Shown: piece by piece, positions 1 to 8,726 of the stretch
How positions within the stretch are numbered: the stretch's first letter is position 1
Layout: each line of letters opens with the position of its first letter
Assembly (NCBI RefSeq): GCF_014635065.1
Contig: NZ_BMCG01000002.1
Span: forward strand, 310,001-374,000
Direction of reading: 5' to 3'
Length of the DNA stretch: 64,000 nt
From: Oxalicibacterium flavum
GTDB taxonomy: Bacteria; Pseudomonadota; Gammaproteobacteria; Burkholderiales; Burkholderiaceae_D
The notes under the pieces: generated by a model
What the model was told of the DNA's origin: nothing
The model's input: only the letters and a program-made list of their open reading frames with translations
Database searches by the model: none
Made by a program: the position numbers and the translations under genes

Positions 1-931
1 CGATCGGCAGCGTCTCCATCAGTGCCGCCAGCGTGCGTTCGCTGTCGTCGAGCGGGAAGGTGCCGGTCACGCGCAGCGCGGCGGCCTGTGGCGATACACG
101 CAGGAAGCCGCGCCGATAAGGCCGCAACGCCGCCACCACCTCGCCCAGCGGCCGATCGTGGACTTCGATGAAGCCCTCGGTCCACGCCGCCGATTCGGCC
201 ATGCCCTGCTGCACCGGCTCGATGCCAGCCGCATCGAAACGCGCACCCTGCCCGGCGCCGAACACCGCGCTCCGGCCTTGCCGCGTATCGATGCGCACCG
301 AGGAATGCAGCACTGCCAGCATGCTGCTGCCGTCTTCCTGCCGTGCCAGGAAGCGCGTACCGAGCGCCTGCATGGTTCCCTCGCGCGTCTCGACGATAAG
401 CGGCCGCGCAGCGTCTCTTGCCACATCGATCACCAGTTCGCCGCCCTGCAGCACGAGCCGGCGCTGGCGGTCGTCGAAACGCACATCGACCGCGCTGCGC
501 GCATTGAGCCAGAGTGTGCTGCCGTCGGCCAGCATGATGCGGCGCCGCTCGCCGGTAGCCGTGCGCAGATCGGCCAGCACGTTCTGCAACGGCGTCACGC
601 GCTGCGCGACAAAACCGGACCCGACCGCCAGCAGGAGCATGGCGGCACCACCGCGCAAGACCTTGCGGCGCGAGGACGGCGCCAGCAAGACGCGCCGTGC
701 CGAGGCGCGGGCCTGCGTCGAATCCGGCAAGGCGTCGAACCTGCCAAGCCGCTGTTCCAGCCGCGACACCGCTGCCTCGTGTCGCGCATCGGCATGTCGC
801 CATGTCTCGAAGGCGCGCCGTTCGTCGCTGCTGCATTCGCCGCTGCGCAACAGGATGATCCATTCGATGGCGGCCTGGGCCACCGGATCGTCAACCGCCG
901 GCGCCGGCATGGAAGCAGTCTGCATGGGCAT
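1..931 (-). CDS. FecR-family regulator of an ECF sigma factor, cut by the window edge
   Basis: Inner-membrane anti-sigma/pro-sigma protein that passes the signal from a TonB receptor to its FecI partner. About 310 residues are visible and the reading frame stays open to base 1, so the C-terminus is missing. Residues about 15-65 form the cytoplasmic FecR N-terminal (DUF4880-like) domain with spaced tryptophans. One membrane segment lies at about 92-110, followed by the motif TATGERRRI and the periplasmic FecR core with LGTRF, the region where some Pseudomonas homologues (FoxR) are known to self-cleave. The start at 931 lies 2 nt after the sigma gene stop. No ATG gives a better start, although ATG at 925 is possible. 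Its receptor gene must lie beyond the left edge if it follows the usual order. Confidence 0.9.
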   Translation of the reverse strand, partial: MPMQTASMPAPAVDDPVAQAAIEWIILLRSGECSSDERRAFETWRHADARHEAAVSRLEQRLGRFDALPDSTQARASARRVLLAPSSRRKVLRGGAAMLLLAVGSGFVAQRVTPLQNVLADLRTATGERRRIMLADGSTLWLNARSAVDVRFDDRQRRLVLQGGELVIDVARDAARPLIVETREGTMQALGTRFLARQEDGSSMLAVLHSSVRIDTRQGRSAVFGAGQGARFDAAGIEPVQQGMAESAAWTEGFIEVHDRPLGEVVAALRPYRRGFLRVSPQAAALRVTGTFPLDDSERTLAALMETLPI

Positions 932-933
932 CG

Positions 934-1461
934 TCACAGCGCCGCGTAGCAGCACGTCAGGGCCTGCGCCATGTATTGGCGCACGCGGCTGGCGGACACG
1001 CCGAGTTCGGTGGCAATCTGCTGGTAGGTCAGGCCGTCGAGCTGGCTCATGAGAAAGGCGGTGCGCGCCTTGTGGGAAAGACCGTCGAGCAGGCTGTCGA
1101 TCGCCAGCAGCGTCTCGAGCACGATGGCCTTTTCTTCGGGGGATGGCGCGACGTCTTCCGGCAAGGCCGCCAGCTCGGCCAGCCACGCCTGCTCCAGATC
1201 GCGGCGGCGCCAGCTCGCAAAGACGAGCCGCCGCGCGATCGTCGTCAGGTAGGCGCGTGGCTCCTGCATCGCGACCGGCTGCGCGGCCGACATCAGTTGC
1301 ACGAAAGTATCCTGCGCCAGATCGGCTGCGTGGTCGCTGCAGCCGAGCTTCTTCCTCAGCCAGCCGAACAGCCAGCCATGGTGATCGCTGTAGAGCGCAT
1401 GCATGTCCCGCTGCATGCGGGCGTCGCCTGCCGGCGCGGCATTGCTTACTGATGCTGACAT
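934..1461 (-). CDS. FecI-type ECF sigma factor (cassette A)
   Basis: Extracytoplasmic-function sigma factor, predicted to direct RNA polymerase to an iron-uptake receptor promoter. It has 175 residues. Region 2 carries HHGWLFGWLRKKLG and DLAQDTFVQL (about residues 25-60). Region 4 carries LDGLTYQQIATELGVS (about 140-160), a helix-turn-helix. The frame extends upstream to 1521, but that stretch translates the Fur-box-like palindrome, so ATG at 1461 is preferred. The downstream fecR follows after 2 nt. It resembles the other HHGWL-type sigma factors of this window, so these look like paralogues. Confidence 0.92.
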   Translation of the reverse strand: MSASVSNAAPAGDARMQRDMHALYSDHHGWLFGWLRKKLGCSDHAADLAQDTFVQLMSAAQPVAMQEPRAYLTTIARRLVFASWRRRDLEQAWLAELAALPEDVAPSPEEKAIVLETLLAIDSLLDGLSHKARTAFLMSQLDGLTYQQIATELGVSASRVRQYMAQALTCCYAAL

Positions 1462-1473
1462 GGCTCCACGAAC

Positions 1474-1496
1474 ATAATGAGAATTGTTCGCATTAT
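1474..1496. promoter_or_regulatory. Fur-box-like palindrome upstream of the cassette A sigma gene
   Basis: The arms ATAATG and CATTAT enclose GAA-TTG-TTC, giving a nearly perfect 23-bp palindrome that matches the Fur pattern (GATAATGATAATCATTATC). It lies 13 bases before the preferred ATG at 1461. This is a motif match only. Iron repression is inferred from the target type. Confidence 0.7.
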
Positions 1497-1569
1497 ATTC
1501 GCAGCAGCCACGCCCAGGCAATTCACGCGTCGCGGGTGTTGCGCAAACGCTCCACCCGCGATGTCACGC

Positions 1570-4029
1570 TCAGAACTTGAGATTGGCCGACAGCACGATC
1601 ACGCGTGCGTCGCCAAGGAAGGAGTTGTTGACCCAGTAGCGCTTGTCGGTCAGGTTGTTGACGTTCAGGCGCAGCGTCAGCGGATAACCGGCAGCCGCCA
1701 TGACGTAGCGCGCGCCGACATCGAACACCGTGTAGCTGGGCAGGCGGTCGGTATTCATCGTATCGGCCCATGCCGCGCCGACACGGTTGAAACCGCCGCT
1801 CAAGGTCAGACCCGGCACGCCCGGCACCTGATACTCGCCATAGAGCTTGAAGAATTGCTTGGCCGTTCCGGTAGGTCGCTTGCCTTCCAGCGCGGGATTC
1901 TGTTTTTGCTCCTTGACCTTGGCGTCGAGCAGCGTCAGGCCGCCGACCAGCGTCCAGTCGCGGCTGACCTTGCCGGTGGCGGTCAGCTCGATCCCGCGAT
2001 GCACCTGACGGCCATCCTGCACATACGTGGGTTGGGTCGGTACGGTGGCATCGTAGTATTGCAATCCCTTGTCGATCTCGAACAGTGCGCCAGCCAGCTG
2101 CATGCCGCCGACCGACGCCTTGGCGCCTACTTCCACCTGTTTGCTGACCAGCGGCCCCATCACTTGCCCCGCATTCGTCACCGGTGCGCCGTTATACAGA
2201 TCGGCCGCCACGCCACCCTGCTCCAGCGATTCCATGTAGGTGGCATAGGTGGTCACGTATGGCACCGGCTTGTAGAGCAGCGAGATGGTTGGCGTGGTCT
2301 TGCTTTCCTTGTAGGAAGAGCTCCAGCTGTCCGACGGATTCGAGCGGCTGCTGTTGTCGATCGTTGAACGGTTCAAACCGATCAGCATCGACCATTGCTC
2401 GTTGAAGGTAATGTCGTCGCCGATGATCCAGTTGTTCTGCCGGCTGATGGAACTGTTCCAGTTCGGCAGTTGACCATGCGAACCCCAGGCCGGTTCGTCG
2501 ATATAACTGGGTGCATCGAGCGACAATCCGGTGCGCAGTGGTGCCGTGGACGAACCATCGATGTGGTCGTAGCGCGTCACGCGCGTGGCAAGATGCCCGG
2601 CCGTCAGCTTGTGGCTGATCGCGCCGGTATTGAAGCTGAAGTCGGCAAAGGCATTCCATGCCTCGCCCTGCATGTCCTGCGGAGCGGCAATGACATTGCT
2701 CTGGTTGTAGCTGCCATCGGGCTGGATGGTATTGGTGGAGAACGAATAGGCGCGCGTATCGCGTCGCTTCAGCCAGGAAGCGCGCAGCGTCACGTTGTCG
2801 TTGGCTTCCCACTTGATGTTGGTGCCGAGACGCTTGCTTTCGACGTCGAAGAAGGTCCACTTCTGCGACCACAGCTTGTCCGGATCGAGCCGGTCCGCAG
2901 ACGGCCTGACGGCGCCGGTGACCAGCGCCCAGTACGCTTGCCGCTGCGAATCGTAATCGCGATACGAACCGTCAACCTGCACCAGCAGCTTGTCGGTCAC
3001 CTTCCAGTCGAAGGCGCCGGACAGGAAGTTCTTCTTGATGTTGAAATCGTTGATGGTGGTTTCGCCATCCTGCACGACTGCATTGATGCGGTAACCGAAG
3101 CGTCCCTCGGCATCGATCGGGCCGCCGAAGTCGCCGTGGATGTAACCGTTACTGCCGCCCGTGTAACCTGTGGTGATCGAGTTGTAACGCTCGGCGGTCG
3201 GCCGCTTGGACACATAGTTGATGAGCCCGCCCACGTTGCCGGTACCGTACAGGAAGCCGGACAGACCGGTCAGGATCTCGATGCGTTCGACATCTTCGGT
3301 ACTCGTGCCATGACCGTACATCGCGCCGGGCAACCCGTTGCGTGCCGGCGTGGTGCTCAAAAAGCCGCGCATATAAACGTACGGCGTATCGTTCTGCGAT
3401 TGCGGCCAGGTCAGTTGCGTGGTCGGGTTGACGCGATACAACTGGTCGGCGGTCGTGGCCTGCAGGTTCTCGATCAGCTCGGTCGGAATGACGTTGACCG
3501 AATATGGCGTGTCCTGCAGGCTGCGGCCCTGCCATGGGCCGACACCGCTGACCTTGTTGGTGCGATACCCGGCCTCGGCCGTACCATCCGTCTCCACCAC
3601 CGCACCGCTCACCTGCACTGCCGGCAATGTCGCTTCTTCCGGCAATGCCGGCGCCAGCGTATAACCGCCGTTGGGTTGCGCGACCGGCTGCAGGCCGGTG
3701 CCGCGGAACAGGCTGCGCAGTGCTTCGCCGGCCGTATAACTGCCGCTCACGCCCGGACTCTGGCGGCCGGCCACGTCGGCCGCGCCGTAGGAAATCATCA
3801 CGCCGCTTTCCTGCGCGAAACGAACCAGCGCGCTTTCCAGCGAACCGGCGGGGATTGTGTATTGACGGCGCTGTTCGGCCGATGGTTGTGCCTGCGCCGA
3901 CAGAGGCTGGCCGGCAATGCCGACGGCAGCAATCGCGAGCAAGGCGTGGCTGACGGCAACCGCCATGATGCGGCGGCGGCAGATCATGGAAAACGCGCGC
4001 GGAATGGCGCGGGATTGAACATGGTGCAT
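1570..4029 (-). CDS. TonB-dependent siderophore receptor with STN signalling domain (cassette B)
   Basis: Outer-membrane receptor of 819 residues, FpvA/FoxA class. The N-terminus has a signal peptide (about 1-47, ending near LSAQAQ). An STN domain follows at about 55-105 (YTIPAGSLESALVRFAQESG), which contacts the FecR periplasmic domain. The TonB box lies near ATLPAVQVSG (about 135). The plug has VERIEILTGLSGFLYGTGN and GLINYVSKRP, and the C-terminal beta-barrel ends in the typical aromatic residue (SANLKF). ATG 4029 is preceded by AAGGAAA. It follows the sigma/FecR pair at 5738-4180 and should be its target. The ligand cannot be named from sequence; a ferric siderophore is likely. Confidence 0.93.
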   Translation of the reverse strand: MHHVQSRAIPRAFSMICRRRIMAVAVSHALLAIAAVGIAGQPLSAQAQPSAEQRRQYTIPAGSLESALVRFAQESGVMISYGAADVAGRQSPGVSGSYTAGEALRSLFRGTGLQPVAQPNGGYTLAPALPEEATLPAVQVSGAVVETDGTAEAGYRTNKVSGVGPWQGRSLQDTPYSVNVIPTELIENLQATTADQLYRVNPTTQLTWPQSQNDTPYVYMRGFLSTTPARNGLPGAMYGHGTSTEDVERIEILTGLSGFLYGTGNVGGLINYVSKRPTAERYNSITTGYTGGSNGYIHGDFGGPIDAEGRFGYRINAVVQDGETTINDFNIKKNFLSGAFDWKVTDKLLVQVDGSYRDYDSQRQAYWALVTGAVRPSADRLDPDKLWSQKWTFFDVESKRLGTNIKWEANDNVTLRASWLKRRDTRAYSFSTNTIQPDGSYNQSNVIAAPQDMQGEAWNAFADFSFNTGAISHKLTAGHLATRVTRYDHIDGSSTAPLRTGLSLDAPSYIDEPAWGSHGQLPNWNSSISRQNNWIIGDDITFNEQWSMLIGLNRSTIDNSSRSNPSDSWSSSYKESKTTPTISLLYKPVPYVTTYATYMESLEQGGVAADLYNGAPVTNAGQVMGPLVSKQVEVGAKASVGGMQLAGALFEIDKGLQYYDATVPTQPTYVQDGRQVHRGIELTATGKVSRDWTLVGGLTLLDAKVKEQKQNPALEGKRPTGTAKQFFKLYGEYQVPGVPGLTLSGGFNRVGAAWADTMNTDRLPSYTVFDVGARYVMAAAGYPLTLRLNVNNLTDKRYWVNNSFLGDARVIVLSANLKF

Positions 4030-4179
4030 CGGATGTTTCCTTTTCCGGGAGAGGGAGAAAATGGGCTTTCATCTCCTATGCCACTTGAAAAGAAAAAACA
4101 CCTCAGGTTTTTTTGAGCGATATTTGCAGCCGCTGGCTCGGCATCCGGAATCGATGGCCGATGCGTTGGAATTGCCTGA

Positions 4180-5202
4180 TTACACCGAATCCGACCTTGG
4201 TCTCAGCCTGACCCAGTAACGCGTCCAGGACTGCATCTCGATCGGCAAGGTCCGCAGCAGCATGTCGAGCACGCGCTCGGTATCGTCGAGCGGATAGATG
4301 CCAGACACCTTCAACTCGGCAATCGCCGGATCGCAGCTCAAATGGCCACGGCGATAGCGCTCCAGTTCCGCCAGGAAATCCGCGAGCGGCATCTCGCGCG
4401 CGACGAACATGCCGGTCGCCAGCGGTGAGGCCACATCCGGCAGCACCTCGCTCTCTGCGATGTGGCTGTGCGTGAAATGCGTACGCTCGCCGGCCTGCAG
4501 CACGCGAACGCCGGCCGCCGCATTGCGCGGGCTGACCTCGACCGCGCCTTCATAGACGCCGACGCTGGTATCCGCATTCCAGTGACGCACTTCGAAACGC
4601 GTGCCGAGCGCACGCAGGCGGCCATCCGGCGTATCGACCAGAAAAGGCCGCGCACCATGGCTTGCGGCCTGCGGATCGGCGGCGGTGGTGATGAGTATGT
4701 CGCCTTCGAGCAGCGTGACCAGCCGCTGCTGCGCGTCGAAGCGCAGATCGACCGCAGTAGCGCTGCCCATCACGAGTTGCGTGCCGTCAGCCAGCGTCAA
4801 CGTGCGCCGCTCGCCGGGCGCGGTGCGGTAGTCGGCCAGCCATGCTTGCGCCGGTGTGCTCCTGCCGGCCATCCAGACACCGCCGCCCGCAACCGCCAGC
4901 ACGGCCAGCAGCTTGAGCGACTGGCGCCGCTGCCGTGCTGCACTGGCGGAACGCGTCAGCGTGCCATGCACCAGCAGCGGATCGAAAGCCGCCAGTTGCG
5001 CGCGGAACGATTCGATATGTTGCCAGGCCTGTTCATGCGCCTCGCTTTCAGCACGCCAGCGCCGGCAGGCGGCGTGCGTGTCCGCCGTGGCGTCCGGCGC
5101 CTGCAGCGCGACCAGCCATTGCACGGCCTGCAGGCTGACGGATTCCGCGACGCTGGGTGCGTCTGGCAAGGAAGATGGGGAAACCGGGGCGATACTTGGC
5201 AT
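4180..5202 (-). CDS. FecR-family regulator (cassette B)
   Basis: FecR-type transmembrane sigma regulator, 340 residues. The cytoplasmic domain lies at about 15-75, with several tryptophans including AWQHIESF. One membrane helix spans about 97-115. The periplasmic FecR domain contains TAPGERRTLTLADG and RALGTRFEV. A C-terminal secretin/TonB-N-like portion (LSCDPAIAELKVSGIYPLDD) resembles an STN fold. ATG 5202 lies 5 nt behind the sigma gene. A longer open frame upstream overlaps fecI out of frame and was not used. The regulator sits between its sigma factor and an STN receptor, the standard cell-surface signalling order. Confidence 0.92.
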   Translation of the reverse strand: MPSIAPVSPSSLPDAPSVAESVSLQAVQWLVALQAPDATADTHAACRRWRAESEAHEQAWQHIESFRAQLAAFDPLLVHGTLTRSASAARQRRQSLKLLAVLAVAGGGVWMAGRSTPAQAWLADYRTAPGERRTLTLADGTQLVMGSATAVDLRFDAQQRLVTLLEGDILITTAADPQAASHGARPFLVDTPDGRLRALGTRFEVRHWNADTSVGVYEGAVEVSPRNAAAGVRVLQAGERTHFTHSHIAESEVLPDVASPLATGMFVAREMPLADFLAELERYRRGHLSCDPAIAELKVSGIYPLDDTERVLDMLLRTLPIEMQSWTRYWVRLRPRSDSV

Positions 5203-5207
5203 GCTGG

Positions 5208-5738
5208 TCAGTCGGCCGATACCATCGCCGCGCCATGAAAGAAGCAGCGATGCATGGCCTTGACGATGTAGCGCTGCACGGTCGCCAGCGACAGTCCGAG
5301 TTCGGTCGCGATCTGCGGCTGCGTCATGCCGTCGAGCTGCGACAGCAGAAAAGCCTTGCGCACCGGCAGCGGCAGACCGTCCAGGCGGCGGTCGATCTCG
5401 ACCAGCGCCTCGAGCAGGATGGCGCGCGTTTCCGGGTCCGGTGCAAGCTGCTCGGGCATGGCGGCCAGCGTGTCGAGATAGGCTGCCTCGATCTTGCGAC
5501 GGCGATGGAAATTGGAAACCACACCCTGCGCAACCGTGGTCAGGTAGGCGCGCGGTTCCTGCAATGCCGGCGTTTCCTCGCGTGCCAGCAGGCGCACGAA
5601 GGTATCGTGCGCGAGGTCGGCGGCGTCGAAGGAATTGCCGAGCTTCTTGCGCAGCCAGCCGAGCAGCCAGCCATGATGGTTGGCGTAGAGATCGGCGATC
5701 GGCACTGCGGTCTTGTCGGGAGAGGAAACGAGGGTCAC
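5208..5738 (-). CDS. FecI-type ECF sigma factor (cassette B)
   Basis: ECF sigma factor of 176 residues. Region 2 has HHGWLLGWLRKKLGN and DLAHDTFVRLLA. Region 4 has LDGMTQPQIATELGLS followed by a basic recognition helix. It starts at ATG 5738. A Fur-box-like palindrome lies about 70 bp upstream. It is the first gene of the order sigma, fecR, receptor (5738 to 1570). It is paralogous to the sigma genes at 1461, 9257, 13485 and 41931. Confidence 0.92.
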   Translation of the reverse strand: MTLVSSPDKTAVPIADLYANHHGWLLGWLRKKLGNSFDAADLAHDTFVRLLAREETPALQEPRAYLTTVAQGVVSNFHRRRKIEAAYLDTLAAMPEQLAPDPETRAILLEALVEIDRRLDGLPLPVRKAFLLSQLDGMTQPQIATELGLSLATVQRYIVKAMHRCFFHGAAMVSAD

Positions 5739-5805
5739 AACGGTCCAGTCGGGCGGATGCCACGCGGCTGGCTGGCGATCCGGGAATCGCGTGGCCTGCC
5801 TTATT

Positions 5806-5820
5806 TGAGAATGGTTCTCA
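5806..5820. promoter_or_regulatory. Fur-box-like palindrome (cassette B)
   Basis: TGAGAA-TGG-TTCTCA is a perfect inverted repeat and fits the 7-1-7 Fur pattern. It lies between the receptor gene ending at 5954 and the sigma gene starting at 5738, in the right place to control the sigma promoter. Confidence 0.7.
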
Positions 5821-5899
5821 TTGTTTCATCAGCGCGACGCGAGCGTCAATAGAACCGCCCTGCTCTGTTGCAAAGTCGCCATATCCTGCGCGCAACAAA

Positions 5900-5937
5900 A
5901 AACGGCTGCCATGGTTTCCACCATGAAGCAGCCGTTT
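5900..5937 (-). terminator. Rho-independent terminator after the cassette C receptor
   Basis: The arms AAACGGCTGC and GCAGCCGTTT flank an inner CATGG/CCATG pairing. Read on the minus strand the stem is followed by a T-rich run (TTTTTTGTT). It lies 16 bases after the receptor stop codon. Confidence 0.8.
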
Positions 5938-5953
5938 GCCGATCATCCTTGAC

Positions 5954-8284
5954 TCAGAACGAGGCGCGCAGTCCCAGCGATATCTTGCGCGGCTCGCCGT
6001 AGATCAGGCCGTCGTAAAAACCGTACTGACGATAATAGGTCTTGTCGAACAGGTTGCTGACATTGAGGGTCGCGACCAGGTTGTCGTTGATCTGGTAACG
6101 CGCCATGGCGTTGAACAGCGCATAGGCACCGGTCTTGAGCGGCGTGTCATCGAATGCGCCGCCGCCCAGCGGCCGTCCCGGCATGGCGCTCCAGACCGAA
6201 TGGCTTTGCCACGACACGCCGCCGCCTACCGTCAACTTGTTCCATTCGTCAGGCAAGCGATACGAGGTTTGCATGCGCAAAATCTGACGCGGATCGCGTT
6301 CCACCGTATTGACGTTATCGACGCTCAGATAGGTGTAGCCAACCATGGCCGTCCAGTTCTTTGTCAGGTTGCCACTGGCCTCGAACTCGAAGCCCTTGGT
6401 TTCCACGCCGCTGCCGCCTGCAATGTATGCCTGACTCGCCGTGCCCGGCACCAGATTGGCGCCGTCCGCCACCGCCACGTTGTTCTGTTTGGCCTGGAAC
6501 ACGGCCGCCGAAACGTTCAGGGCACCATCGAGCAGTTCGCCCTTGATACCGGCCTCGTAGCTCGATCCGGTGACTGGCTTCAGGTATTCACCGTCGCGGT
6601 CGCGCTGCGATTGCGGGTTGAAGATATCGGTATAGCTCGCATACAGCGAATAGTTGGCGTTGAGGTCATAAATGATGCCGGCGTACGGCGTGACGACATC
6701 GTGCCGCATCACGTTGTTGCGCGACACCGCATTCTGGAGGGTGAAGGTATCGATGTAGGTCTTGTAGTGCGTCAGACGCGCGCCGACGATGGTCTTGAGC
6801 GCATCGGTGAGGTTGAAGCGAGCCGCCGTGTAGAGACCGATGCTGTCGGTGGTGGTCTCGCTGCGTGCATTGGTGCGATAGGTGTTGAAGCCGGCATAAT
6901 TGCCGTCCCAGTTGCGCCAATCCGCAATCGGCAGTTGCAGACGATACTGACAGCTGCCGCCTGCCGATACGCCGCCGATGTTGCAGTTGCCGAGATTGGA
7001 CGAGAAGGTATAGGAGGTGTCCTCCAGATGGTAGCCATTGATGCCGACCATGGCCTCATGCTCGCGGCCGAACAACTGGAACGGACCATTGGCCGCCAGC
7101 GACATGCTGCTGCGCTCGCTTTCCGATTCCGAATGGATGCCGTTGAGCACGGCACCGGTGCCATCCTGATTGTAAAAGCCTCCCCATAGTCCGCCCGCGG
7201 TATTGGCCTTGGCGACACCGAAATTGTTGATCGCCTCGCCCTTGCTGTGCGCCAGCGACAGATTGGCCTTCCAGCCGCCGCCCAGCTTTTGTTCGAGGTC
7301 GGCGAACAGCGTCGTGGTCTCGCGATCCGTGTAGCTCCAGTTGGCAGCGGGATTGTAGCTGCGCGAGAAATTCGTGCGCGTGCCGTCGGCATACCAGATC
7401 GGCACGTTGGCGCCCCACGAGGTGCCGTCGTTGCGCGTCTTCTCGTGCTGGATGCCGACGCTGACACGCGTATCCGCCGTCAGGTCCGCCTCGACGATAC
7501 CGAGCACGCCGAGATTGCTGACATGCTCGCGATCGCGGAAGGTGCCGCCATCGTCGCTGCTGATGACGAAACGCGAACGCACGCGGCTGTCGTCCGACAA
7601 CGGCAGGTTGGCATCCACATCGACGTGCTTACTGTTCCAGCTGCCGACGCGCACGCCGCCGCTGATGCCGCGTTCCGTGGTCGGGCGCTTGCGCGACAGA
7701 TTGATGGTGGCCGAAGGATCGCCCTTGCCGCCAAGCAGGCCGTTGGCCCCGCGCACCACCTCGACGTGATCGTAGAGGTCGAGGTTGATGCTGCTGCCGA
7801 TACCGCTGAAGTCCGCGCCGCCGCTGATTTCCAGGCCATCGACACGATAGGTCGTGATGTCGAAGCCGCGCGCGCGATAGGTTGAGCGTGCACCAACGTC
7901 GGTCTGCGTCGAGCTAATGCCGGACGCGATGTTGAGCAATTGATCCATATTCTGGATGTTCTGATCGTCGAGCTGCTGGCGCGTCACCACGCTGACCGCT
8001 TGCGGGGTGTCGCGCGGCGCCAGCGTGAGGCCGGCAGACGAACTGGCTGCGCGTGCGCCATAGGAGCCGGAACCTTCGGTGGCAGTATCGCGCACGGCGG
8101 TGGCGATCACGGCCGGCAGCACGGAATCCTCGGCAGCGCCGGGTTCGGCCGCATTAGCGGCACGTGCGGCCTGCGTGGGCAGGATGGAAGCGACCGTCAG
8201 GCTCAGCAGTGCGCTGCGCACGGCACGGTGCATGGTGTGGGGACGCGATGGAATCGCGGGAACAGAGGCGTGGCGGGATGCCAT
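5954..8284 (-). CDS. TonB-dependent siderophore receptor lacking an STN domain (cassette C)
   Basis: Outer-membrane receptor of 776 residues, FhuE/PupB-like. The signal peptide covers about residues 1-42. The mature protein enters the TonB box at once (DSVLPAVIATAVRD), then the plug (LAPRDTPQAVSVVTRQQLDD, VEVVRGANGLLGGKGDPSA) and the barrel, ending ISLGLRASF. Unlike the receptors at 4029, 11883, 25642 and 43832 it has no STN signalling domain between signal peptide and TonB box. The frame runs up to 8341, but ATG 8284 has a good site (GAAAGGAAAG) and precedes a normal signal sequence. The upstream FecR is also truncated. Confidence 0.92.
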   Translation of the reverse strand: MASRHASVPAIPSRPHTMHRAVRSALLSLTVASILPTQAARAANAAEPGAAEDSVLPAVIATAVRDTATEGSGSYGARAASSSAGLTLAPRDTPQAVSVVTRQQLDDQNIQNMDQLLNIASGISSTQTDVGARSTYRARGFDITTYRVDGLEISGGADFSGIGSSINLDLYDHVEVVRGANGLLGGKGDPSATINLSRKRPTTERGISGGVRVGSWNSKHVDVDANLPLSDDSRVRSRFVISSDDGGTFRDREHVSNLGVLGIVEADLTADTRVSVGIQHEKTRNDGTSWGANVPIWYADGTRTNFSRSYNPAANWSYTDRETTTLFADLEQKLGGGWKANLSLAHSKGEAINNFGVAKANTAGGLWGGFYNQDGTGAVLNGIHSESESERSSMSLAANGPFQLFGREHEAMVGINGYHLEDTSYTFSSNLGNCNIGGVSAGGSCQYRLQLPIADWRNWDGNYAGFNTYRTNARSETTTDSIGLYTAARFNLTDALKTIVGARLTHYKTYIDTFTLQNAVSRNNVMRHDVVTPYAGIIYDLNANYSLYASYTDIFNPQSQRDRDGEYLKPVTGSSYEAGIKGELLDGALNVSAAVFQAKQNNVAVADGANLVPGTASQAYIAGGSGVETKGFEFEASGNLTKNWTAMVGYTYLSVDNVNTVERDPRQILRMQTSYRLPDEWNKLTVGGGVSWQSHSVWSAMPGRPLGGGAFDDTPLKTGAYALFNAMARYQINDNLVATLNVSNLFDKTYYRQYGFYDGLIYGEPRKISLGLRASF

Positions 8285-8316
8285 GAAGCTTTCCTTTCGT
8301 AGAGAAATGCAGGCAC

Positions 8317-8336
8317 GGAAAAAACGGCCTTTCATC
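8317..8336 (-). promoter_or_regulatory. 20-bp element shared with the cassette B receptor leader
   Basis: GATGAAAGGCCGTTTTTTCC lies 33 bases upstream of the receptor ATG (8284). A version with 17 of 20 identical bases lies at 4054-4073, 25 bases before the cassette B receptor. It could be part of an ECF sigma promoter or a leader element. The function is unknown. Confidence 0.35.
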
Positions 8337-8381
8337 TGCATTACCGTACGAAGCGGAAAAAGGTATCAGCGCAATCGCGAA

Positions 8382-8726
8382 TCAGCCGCTGCCCGACTCA
8401 CCACGCCACATCGCTTCCGCCAGCGGCATCATCACCATCAGCATGCCGAGCATGGACATCCCACGCCGCTGTCCCCGCCCGGCCACCGCGCGCAACGTGG
8501 CATGTCCGACTCCCGGCGGGGCCTTTCCGAACAGCCGCATCAGTTCTTCCGCACGCTGCCAGGCCGCACCATGCATGTCGCTCGTGTGCAGCCAGCGATC
8601 GAATGCATGGCGTTCCCGCTCACCTGCCTCATCGGACTGAAAACGCATCAGCCAATCCACCGCTTCTGCAAGGATGGCCGCGTCAATAGAAGCATGGGCG
8701 GAGGAAGGGGCAGATTGTGGCTGCAT
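8382..8726 (-). CDS. Truncated FecR-like regulator: cytoplasmic domain plus membrane helix only
   Basis: Only 114 residues long, against about 320-360 for the full-length paralogues in this window. The N-terminal FecR/DUF4880 domain is intact (AVDWLMRFQSDEAGERERHA and AAWQRAEELMRLF, with three tryptophans as in the paralogues). A hydrophobic Met/Leu-rich segment follows at about 88-106, and the protein stops a few residues later. The periplasmic FecR domain is absent. Only 97 bp separate its stop from the receptor ATG, so a simple frameshift is not hiding the rest. Its ATG abuts the sigma stop (TGAATG), implying translational coupling. In E. coli FecR, N-terminal fragments alone activate FecI constitutively, so this may be an always-on activator (inference). 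Confidence 0.85.
   Translation of the reverse strand: MQPQSAPSSAHASIDAAILAEAVDWLMRFQSDEAGERERHAFDRWLHTSDMHGAAWQRAEELMRLFGKAPPGVGHATLRAVAGRGQRRGMSMLGMLMVMMPLAEAMWRGESGSG

Noticed and set aside
8285-8381. Possible frameshifted remainder of the short FecR-like gene
   Set aside because: The 97-bp gap is too short for a periplasmic FecR domain of over 200 residues, and no FecR motif (such as TGERR or LGTRF) is seen in any frame there.
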